Shown here one piece after another: positions 17,312 to 25,186 of a DNA stretch of 64,000 nucleotides (positions are counted from its first letter, which is position 1; each line of letters begins with the position of its first letter). A model generated the notes under the pieces. It did not search any database. It worked only from the letters and a program-made list of their open reading frames with translations, and had not been told where the DNA came from. The position numbers were made by a program, and so were the translations under genes. Origin of the DNA: Fibrisoma montanum (lineage in GTDB: Bacteria; Bacteroidota; Bacteroidia; Cytophagales; Spirosomataceae); contig NZ_QXED01000006.1 of the NCBI RefSeq assembly GCF_003583365.1, forward strand, positions 186,001 through 250,000. The letters run 5' to 3'.

Positions 17312-18280
17312 TCATAATGGATTGGGCGCAGCAACAAGATTAAATTTGATGCGTTCAACCTTGTTTCTATGAACCATTTTATACATTCGGCTCCATTGCC
17401 TATAATTATTCAGTTCTTTCGGAACGCACTTTGTAATTAATAATTCATATACGCTCAATACAATCATTGTTGTTGATTGAACAAGTTCTGGAGCTTGATC
17501 AGGCATGCGCAGTTGGTTGAATGCACCATACCCTTCTTCTGCTTTTACTATTACGCCACGATGCAAATTTGTACTGTGCACCTCCTCTGACCATGGCTTA
17601 TAACAGTAATCGTAAAAATCCCGCCTATTTAGATAGTTAGCCAATCTAAACGTACTTTTTGGCCCATTATATAAAGCATGCCATTTAAGATCATTTATAT
17701 CTTTTGTATTGTCTTTAGTGTATATATTGTATTCTTCTTTAGCTTCACGATAGAGTGGACTATTGATCAAACGTTTTATATTTTCTAGCTCTGCACTTGT
17801 GTCTGGCAGGTCCTCATCTCTTATGTATTTTGCGTGCTTTTTTAGGTCCTCCATCTGGATTCTATATTCTTCCGTTCCTGGAGTGTGCTTCATTAAAAAA
17901 TTATAGGATTTGTAATAACCAACTAAGAAATAAGCTGCGGCCCTTTGGGCTATATTTTCCGGCTTCTCTAATAGATACTCCAAGCTAAGGAATGCTTCAA
18001 GAATCACCCTGAGCTGAACTTTAGACGGAACAATTGCACTGGCTTTTATTTGTATAGCCATTGAATCTAAATGCTCCAGTATGTGCCTAAACAGAAGCGC
18101 GTGAGCAATATTTAGCTCTGTGCTTTCAGGCAAGATCTTTTTGTTTTCTTTTAGTATCCAATGAAGTATATGCGTACCGTAACACACCATTTCATGTATT
18201 GCATCGTGATAGGTATCTAATGCAGATTGAATACTAGGTTCTGTTGGCGGCAGCATTTCAAGCTTTGGGACCGTTTTCAT
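17312..18280 (-). CDS. DUF5677-like protein
   Basis: This 322-residue, mostly helical soluble protein carries HILEHLDSMAIQIKAS, LRVILEAFLSLEYLLE and AAAYFLVGYYKSY, which resemble the DUF5677 helical bundle. The ATG lies inside the end of the upstream DUF2971 gene (23-base overlap), so the two are co-translated. Base composition is AT-rich compared with the flanking phage and chromosome, a sign of separate origin. Biochemical function is unknown; DUF5677 proteins recur in accessory and defence-type islands. Confidence 0.65.
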   Translation of the reverse strand: MKTVPKLEMLPPTEPSIQSALDTYHDAIHEMVCYGTHILHWILKENKKILPESTELNIAHALLFRHILEHLDSMAIQIKASAIVPSKVQLRVILEAFLSLEYLLEKPENIAQRAAAYFLVGYYKSYNFLMKHTPGTEEYRIQMEDLKKHAKYIRDEDLPDTSAELENIKRLINSPLYREAKEEYNIYTKDNTKDINDLKWHALYNGPKSTFRLANYLNRRDFYDYCYKPWSEEVHSTNLHRGVIVKAEEGYGAFNQLRMPDQAPELVQSTTMIVLSVYELLITKCVPKELNNYRQWSRMYKMVHRNKVERIKFNLVAAPNPL

Positions 18281-19148
18281 TTTGCTGGTTAAGCTTTTCA
18301 GTTTTTATATCGAATGTGCTTTTATCAATCTTCATTCTATAACTAGAATAGTGTTTATAACCATGTTCATCAAGTAAATTCTGGAATGATAAGATTTCTT
18401 CATCCGTTACTTTACAGCCGTAATAAATCTCTTTAATGCATCCTTTGTCAAAATCAAACAAGCATTGACCATCGGTCCCGAAAAGGATGGCTCTGACCTC
18501 CTCTTCGTAAGACCAGATATGTGATTTGGTGAAAATCCAATGCCTCAGTATTTCTTCTTCGTATTCATAATAGTTTTTCGCTATTATTCTTTCTGAATAA
18601 GCCACTTCCCCAATCATCATAGTTGTCAAATGCCTTCTTTGAAAAGGATATATTTCAAACCCAATGCAAATTCCCTTGTGAGCGTCAGCATAATGACTCC
18701 ACATCAGTGTTTTACTTGGGCTTTTGCTAAAGCAACAAACTCCAGTTTGTTCTTTAAGAGAGGAAAAACCTTGTCTTCGAAAATCAGCGAATTGGTCACC
18801 AATCTCATTAGCCCTTCTGGTTAATTTCCGTCTTTCCTTTCTACCTCTAGATTTAAATTTATTATTTACCCAATTTTTTGCTTGTGTTCCGTGTGCTTTG
18901 AAATCAATCAAGTCTTCCATCATATCAAAAGGATCATTAAATCTATCCGGGTTACTAAAGTTTAGCTTATGCCCTTTTATTATCAATTCGGCCGTATTTA
19001 GCTTTGTATAATGGTAGATTACTTTTGGTGGCAGGTCAAATTTTTCAAGTGTAGTATTAGGAACGTCGGCAAAAAAGCTCCCCGAAAAATTTTCTACTTT
19101 TCTATCGTAATAGGGAATCAAGATTGGGATAGGAGGAATATTATACAT
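18258..19148 (-). CDS. DUF2971 domain protein
   Basis: The 296-residue protein carries the DUF2971 signature: VIYHYTKLNTAELII near residue 45, LNFSNPDRFNDPFDMME, then CCFSKSPSKTLMWSHYADAHKGICIGFEI (about 140-170). The HYT at the start and the conserved NDP/WSHY motifs recall the ADP-ribosyltransferase-like fold of DarT-type proteins, but that link is by eye and unproven. It heads the leftward AT-rich pair with the DUF5677-like gene and follows the serine recombinase with a 27-base gap. It is probably cargo, perhaps anti-phage. Confidence 0.75.
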   Translation of the reverse strand: MYNIPPIPILIPYYDRKVENFSGSFFADVPNTTLEKFDLPPKVIYHYTKLNTAELIIKGHKLNFSNPDRFNDPFDMMEDLIDFKAHGTQAKNWVNNKFKSRGRKERRKLTRRANEIGDQFADFRRQGFSSLKEQTGVCCFSKSPSKTLMWSHYADAHKGICIGFEIYPFQRRHLTTMMIGEVAYSERIIAKNYYEYEEEILRHWIFTKSHIWSYEEEVRAILFGTDGQCLFDFDKGCIKEIYYGCKVTDEEILSFQNLLDEHGYKHYSSYRMKIDKSTFDIKTEKLNQQNENGPKA

Positions 19149-19175
19149 TGATCTATTAAGAAGATGATTTTATAA

Positions 19176-19751
19176 TTATCCGATTACAATCCCCCGATGC
19201 TTTAAATACGTATACAGCGTAGGTTTTGAAATTCCGATCTGCTTGGCAATTTCCTGCACGGTGAATTTTCCTTCCTTATAGAGGCTCTCGGCAATCCGGC
19301 TTTTGTTCTCTGCTTCCTGTGAAAGCCCTTTTTTTCGGCCGAGGGTCTGACCGCGCCGGCGGGCTGATGCCAGACCGGCATTCGTACGCTCCCGGATTAC
19401 CTCCCGCTCAAACTCGGCCAGGCTGGCGAAGATCCGGAACACCAATCGCCCCTGGGCAGTAGTGGTGTCGATGGGATCGTTCAGACTGATCAGGCCAACG
19501 CCCTGCTTCTCCAGGTCGGATACCAGTTGTACCAGGTGCGCCAGTGACCGACCGAGTCGATCCAGTTTCCAGATCACAACCGTATCGCCCTGCCGAACGT
19601 GCTCCAATAATTTCATGAGCTCCGGCCGGTCAGCTTTGGCACCACTGGCTTTCTCTTCGTAGATGCGATCGCAACCGGCTCCTTTCAAGGCGTCGAGTTG
19701 GAGGGATAACTTCTGATCCTGGGTTGATACCCGGGCGTAGCCGATTTTCAT
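19176..19751 (-). CDS. Serine recombinase (resolvase/invertase family)
   Basis: The 191-residue protein starts MKIGYARVS with the nucleophile Ser9 and has QLDALKGAGCDRIYEE, KLDRLGRSLAHL and EFEREVIRERTNAGL, the catalytic domain and E-helix of Tn3-resolvase/Pin-type enzymes. The C-terminus has a helix-turn-helix (FTVQEIAKQIGISKPTLYTYL) that binds the crossover site. The ATG at 19749-19751 is the family start. Directly upstream lies a 12-bp inverted repeat with extra TTTAAC copies, the likely recombination/operator site. A likely role is resolution or inversion for an accessory element nested in the prophage. Confidence 0.88.
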   Translation of the reverse strand: MKIGYARVSTQDQKLSLQLDALKGAGCDRIYEEKASGAKADRPELMKLLEHVRQGDTVVIWKLDRLGRSLAHLVQLVSDLEKQGVGLISLNDPIDTTTAQGRLVFRIFASLAEFEREVIRERTNAGLASARRRGQTLGRKKGLSQEAENKSRIAESLYKEGKFTVQEIAKQIGISKPTLYTYLKHRGIVIG

Positions 19752-19754
19752 CCT

Positions 19755-19829
19755 CAAAGCGTTAAAGAAATGCACTTCAAGATACAAAAAATTTAACTAA
19801 TTAATTTAACCAGTTTATTTAACGCTTTG
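19755..19829. repeat. Candidate res/crossover site of the serine recombinase
   Basis: CAAAGCGTTAAA (19755-19766) and its exact inverse TTTAACGCTTTG (19818-19829) flank an AT-rich 51-base core holding two further TTTAAC copies (near 19792 and 19805). Four copies of one hexamer beside a resolvase gene fit subsites of a resolution site and would also autoregulate the gene. Confidence 0.55.
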
Positions 19830-19907
19830 ACTGCTATGTTTGGCTTGTCTGATCGTAGCGGTTAGCCGTAAAAAGAAACGACCGTTTTTTTGAACCATCA
19901 GTGGCAC

Positions 19908-19942
19908 AAAAAAAGAAGACCGGCACCAGGCCAGTCTTCTTT
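19908..19942 (-). terminator. Leftward intrinsic terminator
   Basis: AAAGAAGAC (19912-19920) pairs with GTCTTCTTT (19934-19942) with an inner GGC/GCC extension across one mismatch. On the minus strand the stem is followed by seven T. Confidence 0.65.
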
Positions 19943-20016
19943 CCGATTCTATCCACACCATTTCAGGCTCCAGTGAGAAACCTGATTGATTGTGGCAATT
20001 TAACACCTAAACGAAT

Positions 20017-20352
20017 ATGCAAACATCCATCAACGAGATGCCCGACTGGATTGCCGCCACGACCTGGGAGATGAATATGACTGAAGAGCTGGGCGGGCGC
20101 TGGCAGATTAAAAAGTACAAACACGAGATCGGCTATAAACCTGGCGAGGACAAGCCACCTAATACGCGGGAGGTGCTGATGGCTATTGCTGAAAACACCA
20201 TGTTTCTGTATGCCGATGTGAATGAGTTATGGCACGCGGTCGGCCGGGACTTCGTGATCCTCGAAACGATCGTCGATATCGCAGCCAGGGAGTTCATGCC
20301 GCTAGAGGTTGCGGCCGTCAAGTGGTCCCGCTGGTGGACGGACTATAAATAA
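20017..20352 (+). CDS. Small hypothetical protein
   Basis: A 111-residue soluble protein rich in Trp and acidic residues (MPDWIAATTWEMNM, KWSRWWTDYK at the C-terminus). No family is recognised. It runs opposite to both neighbours, lies between the recombinase site and the large NTPase gene, and ends 34 bases before a perfect hairpin that also serves the convergent NTPase gene. Confidence 0.6.
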   Translation: MQTSINEMPDWIAATTWEMNMTEELGGRWQIKKYKHEIGYKPGEDKPPNTREVLMAIAENTMFLYADVNELWHAVGRDFVILETIVDIAAREFMPLEVAAVKWSRWWTDYK

Positions 20353-20385
20353 CAGCATCCCGACATAGGGCTCTGGCTCAAACAA

Positions 20386-20416
20386 TAATGACTGGACACA
20401 CATGATCCAGTCATTA
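20386..20416. terminator. Bidirectional terminator between convergent genes
   Basis: TAATGACTGGA (20386-20396) and TCCAGTCATTA (20406-20416) form a perfect 11-bp stem with a 9-base loop, placed between the ends of two convergent genes. Confidence 0.65.
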
Positions 20417-20429
20417 GCTATTCCATCTA

Positions 20430-23400
20430 TTATTCTATGGTCAGCTTAAGCTTATCCCCCTTCTTGTTTACGCGCTGAATGAGTCTCTGCTCTTTCAATT
20501 TCTGAGCAAGCCAGTAGTTAGCAGGATTGTAGTCCCAAGTTTTTTGTTGGTAAGAGAATGTGCTTGCATACATGGGTCCTAAGGTTTCTAAGAAAGCTTT
20601 GTAGTTAAACGACGTCAATCGTAGATGATACATTTGTAGTATCTTGACTCTGGTCACTGAGCGAATACTTTCCTTGTTGATCAGGTGGCTAAGAAGCGTT
20701 GCAGACACCGTAGGTACCGGATTGTCGGTAATAAAGGTTATTAGCCAGTCCAAAGAACCAGTATAGGCTATCAATTCAGTAGGCTCTATGAAATTAATTA
20801 GTAAAACTTTTCGCGACATGGAGAGTGAGCTAGAGACGACCATATATTCTACTAGTCGAATTGATATTGAAAATTTCTCGTCTGACTTTTCAAGTTCGTC
20901 GATATTTTTTTCCAAGAAAGACACGCTAATTGCCCGATCAATATTAAATACTGCATCGAGCGATAAGGACCTAAAATAAAGCGCGCCCGTATCACATAGT
21001 GCGGCCAATTTATCTCTCGAAACACTTGCCAAGCTAATTTCATATTCAAAGTACACATTTGGAATAAGGCTACAGATTGTTCGGTAGGCCGAATCACTAA
21101 TAGCATTACAGTTCATTAGTTGCGAAAACAACTGATCATACAGTTGTTTTTGCTCATCTTCAATTTCTTCTATGTTACCCAACATAGCAGCGTTCTCATC
21201 CTTCGACAAAAAGGAAATCAACTCTGAACTAAGGGTTAAGTCGTTGGTATCAAAGACTATTGCCACATTCGCCCAGGTTGCAGCCACTTTCCCTTGCGCA
21301 AGGAGATCGGGATACAGGTCTATAGTTTTCAGTTCAGACAGCTTAGAGAAGGTCGTCGTACTTTTTGTCAGTATCTGTTGTTTGATAGGCAAACGCAACG
21401 AGTCATCATTGAGCAGCGTCAGTAACGTAGTTTCGAGTTCGTGCCTATTTTCCGGTAGGGTGAGAAATACCTCAGTGACGTATGCTTCCCTATTGGCATT
21501 AATATACGCAATCATTGATGTCAGACCGGTATCCAGCAGGGCACTAAAGTTACGCTGTGCAAAAGCTACGGGGTCGTACTTACCTTTCTTCTTAACCAGC
21601 AGCGCAATCATGAAATCATTAATTTCATAATGACTCCCTGTGTAGATAAACTCAATCAAATCATCCGGACAAAGCGTTTCGTACAGAGTTATAAATTGAA
21701 GATCAAAGTCCGTAATTAAGCTTTTTAGATTGCCTTTTGCCGAAATTTTATACAGAAGCTCAGGCTTATCGACTAAATATTGACCAATGCTTGTCGCGGC
21801 ATTCAGATTGATAATTTGTTTCGTGGGAACGTGTTCTACCAGTAGGATGTAAAATGCTTCTTTGTCAGCTGCGGATACCTGTAAGCTGGTTTCGATGAAA
21901 CGCCAGCAATTTGGCCACTGCTGAACCAAGGCAGGCAGTAGATACCGGGGTTGAAGTGGCTTTTGAAGCAACGCGAGCAGGAACTGTATTGATGCTTCGG
22001 ATTCCGTGGCGAACGTAGCAAACAAATAATTAAGCTGGGAAGTGTACCGGCCTTTACCCAGCATATAGTCAAGCAGCGATAGATTGTAGCAAGCAGGGTG
22101 CGAAAAATCAGTAAGGCTTAGTTTGGAAAGTATCTTCTCTAAATTGGTTAGGGGCAAATCAAACGCTTTGGGCCTGCGAGTTTTGACCGCTAACAGAAAA
22201 TCGTAGTCGTTTCGACTCAGGGAACCTTCGTAGAAGATCGAAACATAATCAAGGTAGCTTTCGTCGATATAGCCAGTTCTGAGCATAAGGCTTAGAAACA
22301 TCGACTGTCGACTCTCGTCAGTAAAAAGTTCGTTGGTAGTGTTAGTTAGCAATTCTTTAAAAGTTGCTTCCTGGCAGGATCGCTTTTGGGTTTCGAGTGC
22401 CTGTATGTCGATTGAAAGATTTTTGGCTGCTTTGTTATTTTTAGCGTTGATAGTAGCCAATCGTTGTTGAAAGGACTGGGTAGGATCGACTTCCTTTTCG
22501 ATGACTTCAAACTTTTTAGGCAGATTGCGATTATAGCCATTGTAGTTATATTGAAGTTCATTCTCAACGAGCAAATTGAATTTTTCCTCTACTACCTGCT
22601 GAATTGAATAAGTATAATACTTGTGCTGGAATTCTTGGAACCCCCCAATCGATTCAATGACTTTTAGTAAGTACACTGATTTCAATTCATGCTCATCTTT
22701 TAAGGCAACTCTCTCCAATATCCTTAATTCTTCTTCCTTCTCTTTGATTTCGGATTCTATCGTAGAAATTGTTGATTTAATCAGTGTTTGTTTTTTTTGA
22801 AAATGACCATATAAAACACCTTGGCCTTGACTGAGCGCCACAAAATCGCTCGGATAGCAATTTTTGTAGACTAAAAGGGCCAGCAGTTTATTTTTATCCA
22901 GTGAGGGGTGAAGGGAAGCGTTATACAGGTAAAATTCATTGGTGACGTTGTACAATAGCCGCATGTCATCAATGAAAAGTGCGATATCGTCGATTAATGG
23001 CTGATACCACCCGTAATTATTGGCGTTAGAAATCGATAATAGTTTCTCACTAGAATTAGAATAGTTGATGACAGGAATGATCGGAATGATAAAATCAAAG
23101 AATTTTGCCCGGTCTTTGTCGTTAAACATGTCATCACGTACTGCATACAGAAAGACAATTTTCCGGCCTATTGTCTTTGAATCATTCAGGATCGTGTTAA
23201 TCTCACGAAGTTTGGTGAAAATTTCCGGCTGGTTAAAACGGTCAAGGTCTTCAATGACAACTACGTTGTATACGGTCTTTTTAAAAAAGTAAATGATTTC
23301 ATCCAGGTGCTGATTCAGGATTGATGGGGTAGCTAAGGCATCTATTTCCAACTCAGCCTCAAACACATTGATTTTATTTAGTCTAATCCGAGCAAGTAAC

Positions 23401-24062
23401 CGGATACCTTTGTAGACTGCCCACGCAATACCAGCCAAAAAGATAAGCATCGGAACATAGGCAGGAACCTCTAGGTAGGTCAGCCAGGTATACGATGGCA
23501 TGTTTTTTATTTGCTTGGCAAAGCTGTCCGGGAAGCCTATTGCGTAAAAGGACAAAAGCCAGCCACAGATAGCCAAGGCAGAGAAAACGCGTGTTGACCG
23601 CGAGTAATGTTTGATTTTTTTAAAACGAGAATCCGGTATGCTGGCATCATCTTCCCGGTAGAATAGCTGCTGAAGAATGCTAGCTTCGATTCGATTTAGA
23701 TCTACAAGTGAAGCGTGTTCAGTTGTTAAAGTCTTCGCTGGCTGCTGGTCATCTCGGAATGTAGCTAAGGAAATGTTCAAAAACTCGTAACCAAACCCAC
23801 CGTAATCGAGCTCAAATGTGCGGATGACGCTACTTTTTCCCGAACCGTAGGGACCTGTCAGGGCCACATTATGGATACGTTTATCATGCGGCTGGCTGAG
23901 TGCCCATTGGATTGCCTCACCATATTTTTTGTTCTCAACGGAATTAATTGGCGTTAGCGGGGCAAATGGAGGTGGAGAAACTGAGGTTGATGGAATCGAT
24001 TCTATACGACGAATTAACTGTTTCAGTAAAGTAAGTACGCGTTGTCGTAGCTGTAGTTTCAT
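20430..24062 (-). CDS. Large YobI/KAP-type P-loop NTPase with membrane segments
   Basis: This 1210-residue protein has a Walker A motif GPYGSGKSS at 70-78 and a Walker B VVVIEDLDRF near residue 265 followed by FTKLREINTIL. Two transmembrane segments (about 155-175 and 205-225) are inserted between them, as in KAP-family NTPases. The N-terminus (LTPINSVENKKYGEAIQWAL before the P-loop) and the length match Bacillus YobI. The remainder is a long helical-repeat region with a coiled coil (about 430-460). Function is unknown; membrane-inserted KAP NTPases occur on plasmids and in prophages and are suspected in phage exclusion. It is a single gene with its own terminators on both sides. Confidence 0.75.
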   Translation of the reverse strand: MKLQLRQRVLTLLKQLIRRIESIPSTSVSPPPFAPLTPINSVENKKYGEAIQWALSQPHDKRIHNVALTGPYGSGKSSVIRTFELDYGGFGYEFLNISLATFRDDQQPAKTLTTEHASLVDLNRIEASILQQLFYREDDASIPDSRFKKIKHYSRSTRVFSALAICGWLLSFYAIGFPDSFAKQIKNMPSYTWLTYLEVPAYVPMLIFLAGIAWAVYKGIRLLARIRLNKINVFEAELEIDALATPSILNQHLDEIIYFFKKTVYNVVVIEDLDRFNQPEIFTKLREINTILNDSKTIGRKIVFLYAVRDDMFNDKDRAKFFDFIIPIIPVINYSNSSEKLLSISNANNYGWYQPLIDDIALFIDDMRLLYNVTNEFYLYNASLHPSLDKNKLLALLVYKNCYPSDFVALSQGQGVLYGHFQKKQTLIKSTISTIESEIKEKEEELRILERVALKDEHELKSVYLLKVIESIGGFQEFQHKYYTYSIQQVVEEKFNLLVENELQYNYNGYNRNLPKKFEVIEKEVDPTQSFQQRLATINAKNNKAAKNLSIDIQALETQKRSCQEATFKELLTNTTNELFTDESRQSMFLSLMLRTGYIDESYLDYVSIFYEGSLSRNDYDFLLAVKTRRPKAFDLPLTNLEKILSKLSLTDFSHPACYNLSLLDYMLGKGRYTSQLNYLFATFATESEASIQFLLALLQKPLQPRYLLPALVQQWPNCWRFIETSLQVSAADKEAFYILLVEHVPTKQIINLNAATSIGQYLVDKPELLYKISAKGNLKSLITDFDLQFITLYETLCPDDLIEFIYTGSHYEINDFMIALLVKKKGKYDPVAFAQRNFSALLDTGLTSMIAYINANREAYVTEVFLTLPENRHELETTLLTLLNDDSLRLPIKQQILTKSTTTFSKLSELKTIDLYPDLLAQGKVAATWANVAIVFDTNDLTLSSELISFLSKDENAAMLGNIEEIEDEQKQLYDQLFSQLMNCNAISDSAYRTICSLIPNVYFEYEISLASVSRDKLAALCDTGALYFRSLSLDAVFNIDRAISVSFLEKNIDELEKSDEKFSISIRLVEYMVVSSSLSMSRKVLLINFIEPTELIAYTGSLDWLITFITDNPVPTVSATLLSHLINKESIRSVTRVKILQMYHLRLTSFNYKAFLETLGPMYASTFSYQQKTWDYNPANYWLAQKLKEQRLIQRVNKKGDKLKLTIE

Positions 24063-24087
24063 TTAGAGAGATTGATTGTAAGTTAAT

Positions 24088-24115
24088 ACAGGCCCGGAGG
24101 GTAGGCCGGGCCTGT
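24088..24115 (-). terminator. Terminator of the hicAB operon
   Basis: ACAGGCCCGG (24088-24097) pairs with CCGGGCCTGT (24106-24115) around an 8-base loop, 11 bases past the hicB stop. Confidence 0.6.
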
Positions 24116-24125
24116 GCCTATGTAA

Positions 24126-24542
24126 TTACGCAACTGTTATCTGCATGAGCCGTTCGCCTAACTGACGAATAGCCGCTTCGATCTTCTTGGCTTGCTGCTT
24201 GGACGGATTTTTAACCCCTGACGCATATTGACGCATAAGCGCCTGATTGATCCCTGCCAGCTTGGCAATGGAGTTAATTTTGATAGCGTCAAAGACCTCG
24301 AACAACACCGCCACATCGTATTCAAAATTGAACGTTACCTGCTCTGCAGTGACGCCCTGCCATTCGGCCATGTCCTTGCCTTCGTGCTTCAGAAAATCGG
24401 CCAACAGCATCCTCATGTTGTTAGTGATTTCCTCTTCGTTGGCTCCTACAGTCGCGTAGAAGAAACCGGGCGCTTCCATAGTTGCACCTAATTCAGTGTC
24501 ATCAGCGCCTTTTTCGATGACAATGACGATGTGCTTTTCCAT
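24126..24542 (-). CDS. hicB: HicB-family antitoxin
   Basis: The 138-residue protein has the HicB partial RNase-H-like fold (MEKHIVIVIEKG, then GFFYATVGANEEEITNNMRMLL) and a C-terminal helix-turn-helix (SIAKLAGINQALMRQYASG) typical of DNA-binding HicB antitoxins. It neutralises HicA and represses the operon. ATG 24540-24542 is used since the fold begins there; upstream in-frame residues are not family-like. It follows hicA by 81 bases. Confidence 0.85.
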   Translation of the reverse strand: MEKHIVIVIEKGADDTELGATMEAPGFFYATVGANEEEITNNMRMLLADFLKHEGKDMAEWQGVTAEQVTFNFEYDVAVLFEVFDAIKINSIAKLAGINQALMRQYASGVKNPSKQQAKKIEAAIRQLGERLMQITVA

Positions 24543-24623
24543 TCGGGTAATGTTTAGAGTGTTGAACATATAAGGCGTTGACTCGTAACTGATCATTCGG
24601 CGGAAGCCCTGAAGGGGCCGGGA

Positions 24624-24809
24624 CTATTTCAGCCCGGCCTGCTTCAGAAGTTTGTTAACTAACCCCGGTTTCAGGTCCTGCTTTCCGTGATCGGGGACTG
24701 ACAGGTTATGTTGAAAGTTGGGGTTCTTGAAGATCCGGTGGCTTCCGGCTTGTCTGACCTCTACCCACCCGGCGGCTTCCAGCCTTTTGATCAGTTCACG
24801 TGCTGTCAT
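24624..24809 (-). CDS. hicA: HicA-family mRNA interferase toxin
   Basis: This 61-residue protein is a typical HicA double-stranded RNA-binding-fold toxin: TARELIKRLEAAGW, then GSHRIFKNP with the active-site His, and VPDHGKQDLKPGLVNKLLKQAGL. It cleaves mRNA when the antitoxin is depleted. It is the first gene of the leftward hicAB operon and sits just after paired palindromic operators. A GC-rich hairpin overlaps its 3' end before hicB. Confidence 0.9.
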   Translation of the reverse strand: MTARELIKRLEAAGWVEVRQAGSHRIFKNPNFQHNLSVPDHGKQDLKPGLVNKLLKQAGLK

Positions 24810-24837
24810 ATCGTCCTCTTTTTTTCATGTTCTAAAG

Positions 24838-24887
24838 GTAGCTTTTTTGCTACTTTCAGGCAAGTAATTTGGTAGCCTTTTTGCTAC
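24838..24887 (-). promoter_or_regulatory. hicAB operator/promoter with paired palindromes
   Basis: GTAGC-N6-GCTAC occurs twice (24838-24853 and 24872-24887), centred 34 bases apart, about three helical turns, upstream of hicA. A leftward TACCTTTA box near 24833-24840, close to TANNTTTG, overlaps the first copy. Repressor binding by HicB is the obvious reading. Confidence 0.65.
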
Positions 24888-24899
24888 TAATTTCAATAA

Positions 24900-24928
24900 A
24901 AAGCCCGCCGACAGAGTCAGCGGGCTTT
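24900..24928. terminator. Bidirectional terminator
   Basis: AAAGCCCGC (24900-24908) and GCGGGCTTT (24920-24928) pair, with an inner GAC/GTC extension across one mismatch; the A-rich left side gives a T-run leftward. It ends the amidoligase operon before the hicAB promoter. Confidence 0.7.
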
Positions 24929-24955
24929 CCGGAGGCAGATAGTTATAAATTACAC

Positions 24956-25186
24956 TTATTTGGCCGGCGTCAGGTACCCTACTCGCAGGAGCTCCTCGAC
25001 AAAGCTTTTTTCATCCGAGTACGTGAGTACCTCGCCGTTCCATTCCTTGAGCCGCTCGGCAAAGCCGGTCATGTAGGCGGGGCGATCCTGATCGGCCGAG
25101 AAGCGGCCCCCGGCCTTCATCGCGTCTATGATTTCGGTAGGCGAGGAGCCTTCGATCTCCTCGCCTAATGCGGTTTTGTATGTCAT
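24956..25186 (-). CDS. Small amidoligase-associated protein
   Basis: A 76-residue acidic protein begins with a small beta segment MTYKTALGEEIEGSSP and continues helical, with YMTGFAERLKEW and SFVEELLRVGYL. Its ATG overlaps the stop of the amidoligase gene (ATGA), so the two are translationally coupled. The function is unknown. Being tightly paired with a predicted peptide-bond-forming enzyme, it could be a substrate, tag or partner, though nothing in the sequence proves that. Confidence 0.7.
   Translation of the reverse strand: MTYKTALGEEIEGSSPTEIIDAMKAGGRFSADQDRPAYMTGFAERLKEWNGEVLTYSDEKSFVEELLRVGYLTPAK

Noticed and set aside
19815-20006. 63-residue leftward frame
   Set aside because: An intrinsic leftward terminator lies inside it and it overlaps the res-like repeat.
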